Source: Clostridia bacterium | GTDB taxonomy: Bacteria; Bacillota; Clostridia; Oscillospirales; Acutalibacteraceae | Assembly (NCBI GenBank): GCA_017517135.1 | Contig: JAFXAK010000027.1 | Coordinates: 1 to 61,819, forward strand | DNA: 61,819 nucleotides | Direction: 5' to 3' | The notes under the pieces: generated by a model | The model's input: only the letters and a program-made list of their open reading frames with translations | Told to the model about the DNA's origin: nothing | The model's database searches: none | Translations under genes and position numbers: made by a program | Shown here: positions 33,237 through 41,582 of the stretch, one piece after another | Layout: the number at the start of each line of letters is the position of its first letter | How positions within the stretch are numbered: position 1 is the first letter of the stretch

Positions 33237-35426
33237 ATGTTTAACGAATTCAGAAAATTTGAAACCACTCTTGCAGGCAGACCTCTGGTTGTTGAAACAG
33301 GCAAAATGGCACAGCTTGCAAACGGCGCAGTTTTAGTGCGTTACGGCGAAACAGAGGTTCTCTGTACTGCTACTATGGCAGACAAGCCCCGCGAGGGCGT
33401 TGATTTCTTCCCTATGTCTGTTGACTTTGAGGAAAAACTCTATTCAGTAGGTAAAATCCCCGGCTCATATCAGAGAAGAGAAGGAAAGGCAAGCGAAAAG
33501 GCAACACTCTGCTCCAGAGTTATTGACAGACCTATCCGTCCTCTTTTCCCCAAGGATATGAGAAACGATGTCGGCATTGTTGCAACAGTTATGTCTGTTG
33601 ATCCCGACTGCTTACCCGAAATCACCGCAATGATCGGTGTTTCCATTGCACTTTCAATCTCATCAATTCCGTGGGAGGGCCCCATCTCGGGTGTTTCTGT
33701 CGGTCTTGTTGACGGCAAGTTCGTTATCAACCCCACAGCTGAAGAGAGAGAAAGATCCGAAATGGCAGCAACAGTTGCTTCCACATCCGACCTTGTTGCA
33801 ATGATTGAAGCAGGTGCAAACGAGGTTGATAACGATACAATGTATGATGCAATTATGTTTGCTCACGCTGAAAACCAGAAGATTGTTGAATTCATCAAGG
33901 GTATTCAGGCACAAATCGGTAAGGAAAAGGTAACCTGTCCCTCCTGCGATCCCAGCGAGGAAATGTTTGAGGCTGTAAAGGAATTTGCTATTGACGATGT
34001 AAGAGTTGCTCTCGATACAGACGATAAGAGAATCCGTGATGAGAGACTTCTTCCCATCTACGATGCAGTTCACGCAAAATTTGACGAGGTTTATCCCGAA
34101 GAAACAGCAAAGCTTGATGACTGTCTGTATAAGCTTCAGAAGTTTGTTGTACGCCGCTGGCTTCTTGACGACAACAAGCGTGTTGACGGCAGAGGAATAA
34201 ACGATATGCGTCCTCTTGATGCTCAGATTGACCTTCTCAGCAGAGTTCACGGCTCAGGTATGTTCACAAGAGGTCAGACACAGGTTCTCACAGTTACCAC
34301 TCTCGGCACAATCGGTGAGGCTCAGACTCTTGACGGTATTGACGAAGAAGAATCAAAGAGATATATTCATCATTATAATTTCCCCTCATATTCTGTTGGT
34401 GAAACAAAGCCCTCAAGAGGCCCCGGCAGAAGAGAAATCGGTCACGGTGCACTTGCAGAAAGAGCACTTGTTCCCGTAATTCCCTCAGTTGAAGAATTCC
34501 CCTACACCATAAGACTTGTTTCCGAGGTTCTTTCCTCCAACGGTTCAACCTCTCAGGCTTCAATCTGCGGCTCAACACTTTCACTTATGGCAGCAGGTGT
34601 TCCCATCAAGGCTCCCGTTGCAGGTATTTCCTGCGGTCTTATCACAGAGGGTGACCGCTTTATGACAATGGTAGACATTCAGGGACTTGAAGACTTCTAC
34701 GGCGATATGGACTTCAAGGTTGCAGGTACAAAGAAGGGTATCACAGCTATTCAGATGGACCTCAAGGTACACGGTCTTACTCCCGCTATCATCCGTGAGG
34801 CTCTCACAAAGACATACGATGCAAGATGCAAGATTCTTGACGAGGTTATGCTTCCCTGTATCGCTGAGCCCAGAGCCGAGCTTTCAAAGTATGCTCCCAA
34901 GATGCTTTCCACAAAGATTGATCCCGAAAAGATCGGTGATGTTATCGGTAAGCAGGGTAAGGTTATCCAGAAAATCTGTGCTGAATGTAACTGTAAGATT
35001 GATATTGAGGACGACGGCAGCGTATTCATTTCCTCAACAGATATTGACGATGCAAACAAGGCTCTCACAATGATTGAAACAATCGTTAACGATCCCGAAG
35101 AGGGCGCAATCTACAAGGGTGTTGTTACAAGACTTATGAGCTTCGGTGCATTCGTTGAAATCGCACCCGGCAGAGAAGGTATGGTACACATCAGCCACCT
35201 TGATGTAAAGAGAACAGAAAAGGTTGAAGATGTTGTTAATGTAGGCGATGAAATTATCGTTCAGGTGCTTCCCACAGACGAGCAGGGCAGACTTAATCTC
35301 TCCAGAAGAAACGCTCTTATTGCTGTTGAAGGGCTTACTCCCGAAAACGAACTCAGCGATGCTCCCAGAAAGCCCAGAAAGGACTTCAAGGGCGGCAACC
35401 GCGGTCCCAGAAGAAACGACAGATAA
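33237..35426 (+). CDS. pnp: Polyribonucleotide nucleotidyltransferase (PNPase)
   Basis: 729 residues, normal length. It degrades RNA 3' to 5' with phosphate. Two RNase PH domains flank a helical linker: GRPLVVETGKMAQLANGAVLVRYGETEVL at the start and GRGINDMRPLDAQIDLLSRVHGSGMFTRGQTQVL mid-protein; a KH domain (IGDVIGKQGKVIQKI) and an S1 domain (GVVTRLMSFGAFVEIAPGREGMVHISHL) follow. The catalytic Asp region DFYGDMDFKVAGT is intact. AAAGGAG precedes the ATG. A basic Arg/Lys/Gly tail ends the protein. Confidence 0.98.
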   Translation: MFNEFRKFETTLAGRPLVVETGKMAQLANGAVLVRYGETEVLCTATMADKPREGVDFFPMSVDFEEKLYSVGKIPGSYQRREGKASEKATLCSRVIDRPIRPLFPKDMRNDVGIVATVMSVDPDCLPEITAMIGVSIALSISSIPWEGPISGVSVGLVDGKFVINPTAEERERSEMAATVASTSDLVAMIEAGANEVDNDTMYDAIMFAHAENQKIVEFIKGIQAQIGKEKVTCPSCDPSEEMFEAVKEFAIDDVRVALDTDDKRIRDERLLPIYDAVHAKFDEVYPEETAKLDDCLYKLQKFVVRRWLLDDNKRVDGRGINDMRPLDAQIDLLSRVHGSGMFTRGQTQVLTVTTLGTIGEAQTLDGIDEEESKRYIHHYNFPSYSVGETKPSRGPGRREIGHGALAERALVPVIPSVEEFPYTIRLVSEVLSSNGSTSQASICGSTLSLMAAGVPIKAPVAGISCGLITEGDRFMTMVDIQGLEDFYGDMDFKVAGTKKGITAIQMDLKVHGLTPAIIREALTKTYDARCKILDEVMLPCIAEPRAELSKYAPKMLSTKIDPEKIGDVIGKQGKVIQKICAECNCKIDIEDDGSVFISSTDIDDANKALTMIETIVNDPEEGAIYKGVVTRLMSFGAFVEIAPGREGMVHISHLDVKRTEKVEDVVNVGDEIIVQVLPTDEQGRLNLSRRNALIAVEGLTPENELSDAPRKPRKDFKGGNRGPRRNDR

Positions 35427-35444
35427 TCTGAAATCATAATTTTC

Positions 35445-35482
35445 GCAGTGACTGAATATTTTTCAGTCACTGCATTTTTTTT
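35445..35482 (+). terminator. Terminator of pnp
   Basis: GCAGTGACTGAA pairs perfectly with TTCAGTCACTGC, followed by eight T. Confidence 0.95.
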
Positions 35483-35808
35483 GTGCGGAAAAACATTCGC
35501 ATTATTATTTGCAATATACAAATAAATATACATTTAGTTCTCAAAAGGAAATAAAAACTGTATTTTTTAAGCTTTAGAATGTATATAAAAGGTAAAGGTA
35601 AACTGCTTTACTTTGTTGAAAACTTTGTTCATTTTGTTGAAAAGTTAAAATAAATGTTAAGAAATTGACATTGTTAAAAAAATAACACGGCAAAAATGTA
35701 AAGAGACTGACTTTATTTTGACAAAGTTTTGAACATTTTTGCGATTTTTGAAAAATGTATATACAAAAGTGTATTCAGATGTTAAAATAGAAAGGCGAGG
35801 TGAGAATA
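35483..35808. other. AT-rich intergenic region upstream of ispE
   Basis: About 320 bases without a gene. TTGTTGAAAACTT and TTGTTGAAAAGTT (35612-35646 area) form a near-direct repeat, and two TTGACA words occur (near 35666 and 35718), but neither has a good -10 at the right distance. No clear promoter or RNA is identified. Confidence 0.5.
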
Positions 35809-36657
35809 ATGCTTAAAACAAAAAAAGCGTATGCCAAAATCAATCTTACACTTGACCTTACGGGTGTGCTTCCTAACGGCTATCATCCTATTTTCACGCT
35901 TATGCAGACGGTGAGTCTTTGCGATGAAATAGGAGTGGAAATTACCGGCACGGGCGTGATTGAAATTGAATCCGAGGAGAAGAATATCCCGCTTGATATG
36001 TCCAACACGGCATATAAGGCGGCGGCACTTTTTCTTGAAAAAATCGGAAAAAGCGATGTGGGTGTTAAAATTTATATTGATAAAAATATCCCGTCTCAGG
36101 CAGGTCTTGCAGGAGGAAGTGCAGATGCTGCCGCAGTGCTTAATTTACTCAATGAGCATTTTTCTTTCCCGTTGAGCGAAAAAGAATTGCTCGCACTTGC
36201 CCTTAAAGTGGGTGCCGATGTGCCGTTTTGTGTGAAAGGAAAAACACAGCTTTGTCAGAATATCGGTGAGGTTATGAGTGAGCTTCCCGCATTTTGGGCC
36301 TTTGTTGTTATAGCAAAGCCCGAGGAGGGTGTTTCCACAAAGGAGGCTTTTGCCCGCTTTGATAAGAGCGAAAATATCTCTCATCCGGATAACGATAATT
36401 TCCTTTTCTATGCCGCAAGGGGAGAATACAAAAAGGCACTTGAAAACGCGTTCAATATATTTGAATTACTTTCTGTTGTAGAGCAAGGGGAGTATATAAA
36501 GGAAACTATGAAAAAATACGGTGCATATTATGCATCGATGTCGGGCAGCGGCTCTGCCTTTTTCGGTCTGTTTGATTCTTACGAAGACGCTCAGAAATGC
36601 GAAAAAGCGCTCAGCGACAAAGTATATTTCACCTGTGTGTGTGAAACTGTAAATTAA
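35809..36657 (+). CDS. ispE: 4-diphosphocytidyl-2-C-methyl-D-erythritol kinase
   Basis: 282 residues from ATG 35809; GAGGTG at 35797-35802 is seven bases upstream, whereas an upstream GTG at 35800 lies within that site. GHMP kinase of the MEP isoprenoid pathway: KAYAKINLTLDLTGVLPNGYHPI at the start, the ATP loop IPSQAGLAGGSADAAAVL near residue 95, and the third motif MSGSGSAFFGLF near the C-terminus. It phosphorylates the 2-OH of CDP-methylerythritol. A terminator directly follows. Confidence 0.95.
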   Translation: MLKTKKAYAKINLTLDLTGVLPNGYHPIFTLMQTVSLCDEIGVEITGTGVIEIESEEKNIPLDMSNTAYKAAALFLEKIGKSDVGVKIYIDKNIPSQAGLAGGSADAAAVLNLLNEHFSFPLSEKELLALALKVGADVPFCVKGKTQLCQNIGEVMSELPAFWAFVVIAKPEEGVSTKEAFARFDKSENISHPDNDNFLFYAARGEYKKALENAFNIFELLSVVEQGEYIKETMKKYGAYYASMSGSGSAFFGLFDSYEDAQKCEKALSDKVYFTCVCETVN

Positions 36658-36677
36658 CTGTATAAAAAAGGAAAAAG

Positions 36678-36716
36678 CCGTCCATACTCAGAGTAAATCT
36701 GAAACGGACGGTTTTT
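36678..36716 (+). terminator. Terminator of ispE, overlapping the spoIIR translation start region
   Basis: CCGTCC pairs with GGACGG and TCAGA with TCTGA inside, followed by TTTTT. It ends three bases before the spoIIR ATG. Confidence 0.8.
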
Positions 36717-36719
36717 ATT

Positions 36720-37343
36720 ATGAAAGAAACATATGTAAAAAAAGGTAAAAGTACATTTCTCTCAATTCTTATTTTGAGCTTTTCGCTTGTTTTGTTGTGT
36801 ATTATTGAGTACACAGCCGATTGCCGTGAGGTGCGGGACGGTGTTTTAAGACTGCACATTCTTGCTGATTCCGATTCCGAAGAAGATCAGAGCGTAAAGC
36901 TGCTTGTCAGAGATGCACTGCTTAGCAGCGGTGCGGCGATTTTTGACGGCAGCGTGTGTGCAGATGACGCTGTGGAAAAAATAAGCCCCGAAATTTCCTT
37001 TCTTGAAGAAACGGCAAATTCGGTGCTCAGAGAAAACGGCTTTGATTACAATGCAAAGGTCAGCATAACAAGGGAATATTTTGCAACCCGTCAGTATGAC
37101 AGCAAAACTCTGCCCGCAGGGGAATATACAGCCCTCAAGGTCATATTAGGCGAGGGTGACGGACACAACTGGTGGTGCGTTATGTTTCCGCCCTTGTGCC
37201 TTCCTGCCGCGAGTGATACTGAAGAAGAATACTGTGTGTTTGACGAAGACGGCAGGAGAGTTGTATCGGGAAGCGGACACTATGCAGTACGCTTTAAGAT
37301 AGCCGAATGGTGGGAAGAGATAAAAGAACGGCTCTTTAATTAA
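36720..37343 (+). CDS. spoIIR: Stage II sporulation protein R
   Basis: 207 residues. In Bacillus the forespore secretes SpoIIR to trigger SpoIIGA processing of pro-sigma-E in the mother cell. One N-terminal membrane segment or signal (about residues 13-32) is followed by the family core: LRLHILADSDSEEDQSVKLLVRDALL, ITREYFATRQYDSKTLPAGEYTALKVILGEGDGHNWWCVMFPPLCLP. Length agrees with the family. The start has no clean ribosome site of its own: GGACGG, the 3' arm of the preceding terminator, lies where it should be. This gene shows that the organism belongs to a spore-forming lineage. Confidence 0.95.
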   Translation: MKETYVKKGKSTFLSILILSFSLVLLCIIEYTADCREVRDGVLRLHILADSDSEEDQSVKLLVRDALLSSGAAIFDGSVCADDAVEKISPEISFLEETANSVLRENGFDYNAKVSITREYFATRQYDSKTLPAGEYTALKVILGEGDGHNWWCVMFPPLCLPAASDTEEEYCVFDEDGRRVVSGSGHYAVRFKIAEWWEEIKERLFN

Positions 37344-37446
37344 TTTTTATAAAGTATATCAAAAATACTCTGAATGAATATTATCTTGCAGTTTTTGTCA
37401 AAAAGTGTTATACTTTCTGCAATTATTTTCATTCGGAGGTTTTTTT

Positions 37447-38976
37447 ATGAATTATCTTACATTGGGAGTAATCGGTGCATACCTCATTATGATGGTCATA
37501 ATCGGTGCATTGTTCTCCAAAAAATCAACAAATGCAAAGGGCTATTTCCTCGGGGACAGAAAATTAGGCCCCTTTGTAACCGCAATGAGTGCGGAAGCAT
37601 CCGATATGAGCAGCTGGCTTCTTATGGGACTTCCCGGAGTTGCGCTTGCAGCAGGTCTTGCGGAAGCCTCGTGGACAGCAATAGGTCTCGGTATCGGTAC
37701 TTATATAAACTGGCTTCTTGTTGCAAAGAGAATAAGAGTTTATTCTCAGAAGATTGACGCTGTTACAATTCCCGAATTTTTCAGCAAGCGCTTCGGTGAT
37801 AAATCGGGTATGCTTTCGGTTATTTCCGCTCTGGTTATCGTTATTTTCTTCATTCCCTACACAGCCTCGGGCTTTAATGCCTGCGGAACACTTTTCAATT
37901 CTCTTTCGGGCGGAGAAATTCCCTATTTCACCGCAATGGTTGTGTCTGCAATAGTTATTGTGGCATACACGGCTCTCGGCGGCTTCCTTGCCGCTTCAAC
38001 AACAGACTTTATTCAGTCAATAGTTATGTCTGTTGCACTTATAGTTGTTGTTGTGTGCGGAATAAATTATGCCGGCGGCTGGGAAAATGTTGTTACAAAC
38101 GCGCAGAGTATGCCCTCATATCTTGAAATGTTCACAACATATGACTACACAACAGGCGGCACAAAGGATTACGGACTTCTTACCGTTGTTTCAACCCTTG
38201 CGTGGGGCCTGGGCTACTTCGGTATGCCGCACATTCTTCTCAGATTTATGGCTATTGAAGACAAATCAAAGTTAAAGCTTTCGAGAAGAATAGGCACAAT
38301 ATGGGTATTCATTGCAATGGCAGTTGCTATTGTTATCGGTATTATAGGCTCGGGTATTATTGCAAACGGTGCAATTGATATTTCTCCCGGAGACGGTCAG
38401 AGAATTATTGTTGAGATTGCAAAGCTTATGAGCTCCAACGGCGTGCTTCTTGCTGTTTTCGCAGGTCTTATCCTTTCGGGTATTCTTGCTTCAACAATGT
38501 CTACCTCCGACTCACAGCTTCTTGCAGCATCCTCAAGTATTTCTCAGGACTTGTTTGTAAATGTATTCAGGCTTAAGATAGACAACAAGAAATCCCTTCT
38601 TATTTCAAGACTTACAATAGTTGTTATTGCAGTTATTGCAGTTTTCTGGGCAAGAAAGGAAAACTCCGTATTCACAATAGTTTCCTTTGCCTGGGCAGGC
38701 TTCGGTGCAGCCTTCGGCCCCGTAATTTTAGCAGGTCTTTTCTGGAAAAAAACAACAAAATGGGGTGCCGTTGCAGGTATGGTTACAGGCGGTGCTATGG
38801 TATTTATCTGGAAATACGGCATTGCAAAGCTCGGCGGTATATTCACAATCTATGAGCTTCTTCCCGCATTTGTATGTGCTCTTATAGCAATAATTGCTGT
38901 AAGCCTTCTCACAAAGAACAAGGACAAGGAAATTGAAGAAACCTTTGATGAGGTTAAAAAAGAGCTCAACGCATAA
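37447..38976 (+). CDS. putP: Sodium/proline symporter
   Basis: 509 residues from ATG 37447 with CGGAGG upstream. Sodium:solute symporter family with about 13 membrane segments. The PutP pattern is clear: GYFLGDRKLGPFVTAMSAEASDMSSWLLMGLPG, FFIPYTASGFNACGTLF, GILASTMSTSDSQLLAASSSISQDLF. It imports proline with Na+. Appears monocistronic, with a hairpin terminator shared with the converging esterase gene. Confidence 0.93.
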   Translation: MNYLTLGVIGAYLIMMVIIGALFSKKSTNAKGYFLGDRKLGPFVTAMSAEASDMSSWLLMGLPGVALAAGLAEASWTAIGLGIGTYINWLLVAKRIRVYSQKIDAVTIPEFFSKRFGDKSGMLSVISALVIVIFFIPYTASGFNACGTLFNSLSGGEIPYFTAMVVSAIVIVAYTALGGFLAASTTDFIQSIVMSVALIVVVVCGINYAGGWENVVTNAQSMPSYLEMFTTYDYTTGGTKDYGLLTVVSTLAWGLGYFGMPHILLRFMAIEDKSKLKLSRRIGTIWVFIAMAVAIVIGIIGSGIIANGAIDISPGDGQRIIVEIAKLMSSNGVLLAVFAGLILSGILASTMSTSDSQLLAASSSISQDLFVNVFRLKIDNKKSLLISRLTIVVIAVIAVFWARKENSVFTIVSFAWAGFGAAFGPVILAGLFWKKTTKWGAVAGMVTGGAMVFIWKYGIAKLGGIFTIYELLPAFVCALIAIIAVSLLTKNKDKEIEETFDEVKKELNA

Positions 38977-38989
38977 TGTTGTATAAAGA

Positions 38990-39027
38990 ACAGAGGCTGT
39001 CCGGTTTGGTGTACCGACAGTCTCTGT
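38990..39027. terminator. Bidirectional terminator between putP and esterase genes
   Basis: A 12-bp stem, ACAGAGGCTGTC with GACAGTCTCTGT, with modest T-rich flanks on both sides. Confidence 0.7.
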
Positions 39028-39039
39028 TGTATTTTGTGT

Positions 39040-39921
39040 TTATTTGAGATAAGTGTTGATATATTCTCTGAACTGATTGTCTGTTTCTGAAGAAATTGCA
39101 TTGTCTGCATCAAGACCGTGTCCCGAATTGGGATAGGTGTTGAATATATATTCAGCTCCTGCTGCTTCAAAAGCAGCAGCCAGAGAAACAGCATTTGAAT
39201 AGGGAACTATCGTGTCTTTCTGACCGTGATTTATTATTGTGGGAACTGTGTTTTTGTTTACATAATAAAGGGGAGAAACCTCTTTTATCTGTTCTTCAAA
39301 GTTCCCTATAGTTGCCTGAGTTACTGTTTCACCTGTTGCCCAGGATAAAAGCATTTCAACATTCTGAACACCGAGGTCATTGTTTATAAAGAAGTTTTCG
39401 TCAAGCATATCGGTAGGCCCTGCATAGCTTACAACGGCTTTTACGGGAATAGCCGATACATCATTTCTTGCATACGCATAAAGCATTGAAAGATGACCGC
39501 CTGCCGAATGGCCCGTTGTTATGATTGCATTGATTGTAACTCCCTGAGAGAGTGCCGTTTCCTTTATGCATTTAACTGCAGCCTCGATATCGTCTAAAAT
39601 ATCGCTCATTGTTGTGTTTTCGGAAAGATATCTGTAGTTTATTGTTGCTGCGGCAATGCCCTGTTCCTTTGCAAGAGATTTTGCCATATCCGTGTAGCTT
39701 GATTTGTCACCGGCAACCCATGCACCGCCGTGAATTGAAAGCACAAGACCGATTTCACCGTCTGTTTCCTTGGGGAAGTACAGATCAAGCACCTGTCTTT
39801 CGTGTGTACCGTATTTCAGATCTTCGTATTTGTGTAAGCTGCTGTCAAATACCTCCACACCGAAAAGACCTGCAAAAAATGAAATAATTGACATAAAAAA
39901 CGCTATGATTTTTTCAAACAT
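39040..39921 (-). CDS. Alpha/beta-hydrolase esterase (HSL/BD-FAE-like)
   Basis: 293 residues from ATG 39921 with AAAGGAGC eight bases upstream. A hydrophobic N-terminal segment (about residues 2-22) may be a signal anchor. LSIHGGAWVAGDKSSY is the oxyanion motif, GHSAGGH the nucleophile elbow, and QKDTIVPYSNA and NSGHGLD supply the Asp and His of the triad. Relatives cleave acetyl, feruloyl or other short acyl esters, often from plant or host glycans. The substrate is not shown. Confidence 0.85.
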   Translation of the reverse strand: MFEKIIAFFMSIISFFAGLFGVEVFDSSLHKYEDLKYGTHERQVLDLYFPKETDGEIGLVLSIHGGAWVAGDKSSYTDMAKSLAKEQGIAAATINYRYLSENTTMSDILDDIEAAVKCIKETALSQGVTINAIITTGHSAGGHLSMLYAYARNDVSAIPVKAVVSYAGPTDMLDENFFINNDLGVQNVEMLLSWATGETVTQATIGNFEEQIKEVSPLYYVNKNTVPTIINHGQKDTIVPYSNAVSLAAAFEAAGAEYIFNTYPNSGHGLDADNAISSETDNQFREYINTYLK

Positions 39922-40039
39922 TTTGTTTGCTCCTTTCATTTTGATAATTTGATAATAGCATAATTTCGTGAATTTGTAAAGATTTTCTGTTCTTTGTCAT
40001 ATGCATATAAGGAAAAATTATTTTTTTCGGGAGAAGCTT

Positions 40040-40933
40040 ATGAAAAAGAAAAAAAGATACACCAATAAAGAGGATATGTTCTTAAAAATAACTCTTATTC
40101 AGGTAACTGTTGCTCTGATATTATTTGCCGTGTTTTTCGGGATATCTAAAATAAACAGCAATCTTTTTGCTGAAATGAAGCGTCAGTTTGCGGATTTGCT
40201 CGAGGACGATTTTGATTATAACGATTTTGTCCCTTTCGGTATGGACGAGGTCTTTTGGTTTTTCGGGGAAGAAAGCAGTGTAGTACAGGAAAGTGCTGTG
40301 CTGCCGGAAGAAATCCAAGCTGAAGAAACGGAAAGTGCAGAAAGAACTGAGGAAAGCACAGGCGAAGAGGAAATCACGGGCGAAGAGGAAATCACAGGCG
40401 AAGAAGAAAGCACAGGCGAAGAAGAAAGCATATCCGCATCGGGCGGAGAGGATCTCAGCGTTGACGAAGGGCTCGAAATTATGAATTTTGAGAAATATTA
40501 TGCGAGCGAGAGTGCCGTTTATCCCGTAAACGGAGTTGTTACAAGTGAATTCGGCTACAGAACGCACCCTATATACGGAACACAGGGGCTTCATTCGGGT
40601 AAGGACATTGCCGCAGATGAGGGTACGAGTATTTACTGTGTACTTGACGGAACGGTGCTTGAGACGGGAGTGGGTGAGAAAAGCGGTAATTACATAAAGG
40701 TAGAGCACGAGGACGGTGTGATTACACTTTATGCACATTGCAAGGAGGTTTTAGTCCGTGAGGGGATAAATGTTAGAAAAGGGGAGATTATTGCTCTTGT
40801 CGGCTCAACGGGACTCGTTACAGGGCCTCATCTGCATTTTGAGGTTATAATAAATTCAGAAAAGTGTGATCCCGATTTTCTTCTGGAGAATGCAATTATT
40901 ATGGATGAAGAGGCGTTATGTGTATCACAGTAG
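40040..40933 (+). CDS. Membrane-anchored LytM/M23-domain protein, SpoIVFA-like
   Basis: 297 residues from ATG 40040 with GGGAGAAG upstream. One membrane segment (residues 15-36) is followed by an acidic spacer with four exact-period GEEE(I/S)(T/S) repeats (40358-40429) and a C-terminal LytM domain with SEFGYRTHPIYGTQGLHSGKDIAA and TGPHLHFEV. Its stop overlaps by 16 bases the start of an M50 protease gene, the arrangement of spoIVFA-spoIVFB in Bacillus, where SpoIVFA anchors the protease. Here the M23 zinc ligands and catalytic His (His185, Asp189, His233, His264, His266) all look intact, so it may be an active peptidase. The stop is TAG. Confidence 0.8.
   Translation: MKKKKRYTNKEDMFLKITLIQVTVALILFAVFFGISKINSNLFAEMKRQFADLLEDDFDYNDFVPFGMDEVFWFFGEESSVVQESAVLPEEIQAEETESAERTEESTGEEEITGEEEITGEEESTGEEESISASGGEDLSVDEGLEIMNFEKYYASESAVYPVNGVVTSEFGYRTHPIYGTQGLHSGKDIAADEGTSIYCVLDGTVLETGVGEKSGNYIKVEHEDGVITLYAHCKEVLVREGINVRKGEIIALVGSTGLVTGPHLHFEVIINSEKCDPDFLLENAIIMDEEALCVSQ
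40358..40429 (+). repeat. 18-bp tandem repeat, four copies, within the SpoIVFA-like gene
   Basis: The unit is ACAGGCGAAGAGGAAATC and close variants, four times without gaps, encoding TGEEEI or TGEEES. A degenerate copy precedes it. In-frame changes in copy number would only change spacer length. Confidence 0.9.
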
Positions 40934-41526
40934 GCACGGTTAAAATACATATAGGCTTTCTTTTTGCAGCCGCCGTTTGTCTGTATCTGAATTCCTCGTA
41001 TTCTTCGGTTTTTATTGCAGCTTTCGTGAGTGCTATGCTTCACGAAATGATGCACCTTGCCTATCTTTTGAGCTACGGCTGTAAAAATATAGAGCTTACC
41101 TTGCTGCCCTCGGGGGCGAAAATCAGCGGTGCGGCACTTGAAAGCCTCAGCTACCGACACGCTATTGCCGTTACATTAAGTGCCCCCGTGCTTAATATCA
41201 TATTATCTGTATTACTGTTTTGCGTATACCGAATCGGCACTAATATGAATATACTGCAGGCGGCTCAGCTGAATTTCCTGTTGGGTGCGGTAAATCTTCT
41301 GCCGATGTCCTTTCTTGACGGTGGCAGAGCCTTGTTTTCTTTTGTTTGCATAAAAAAAGACCTTACGGCAGCCGAAAATATATCGCTTGTATGCGATATC
41401 GTAATATTACTGCTGTTATTGAGTGTTATTGTTTTCTTTATGTTTATAAAGCTTAAGTTTATGTCTTTGCTGATATTTTTCATATATGCCGTACTTAATA
41501 TGACAAAAAAACACTCCAAATCTTGA
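40918..41526 (+). CDS. M50-family intramembrane metalloprotease, SpoIVFB-like
   Basis: 202 residues, about six membrane segments. The zinc motif HEMMH (42-46) lies in the second segment and the third ligand in NLLPMSFLDGGRALF (Asp134), as in site-2 proteases. SpoIVFB cleaves pro-sigma-K in the mother cell during sporulation. Position after the SpoIVFA-like gene with a 16-base overlap, and before the radical SAM/DUF2344 pair, matches the order seen in clostridial genomes. The C-terminal CBS domain of Bacillus SpoIVFB is absent, as in many Clostridia. Confidence 0.85.
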   Translation: MCITVGTVKIHIGFLFAAAVCLYLNSSYSSVFIAAFVSAMLHEMMHLAYLLSYGCKNIELTLLPSGAKISGAALESLSYRHAIAVTLSAPVLNIILSVLLFCVYRIGTNMNILQAAQLNFLLGAVNLLPMSFLDGGRALFSFVCIKKDLTAAENISLVCDIVILLLLLSVIVFFMFIKLKFMSLLIFFIYAVLNMTKKHSKS

Positions 41527-41582
41527 AAAAGATGCGTAAAGATGTTAAAATATTATGTAATAAATTTTTAGGATGTGTTAAA

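Noticed and set aside
33663-34250. 195-codon minus-strand frame opposite pnp, and similar long antisense frames opposite glgB, PFOR and yifB.
   Set aside because: These are shadows of strongly biased codon use in conserved genes; none has a ribosome site or recognisable domain.
40121-40738. 205-codon minus-strand frame opposite the SpoIVFA-like gene.
   Set aside because: Much of it is the antisense of the GEEE minisatellite (FAxDFLFA-type repeats); the plus-strand gene has clear domains.
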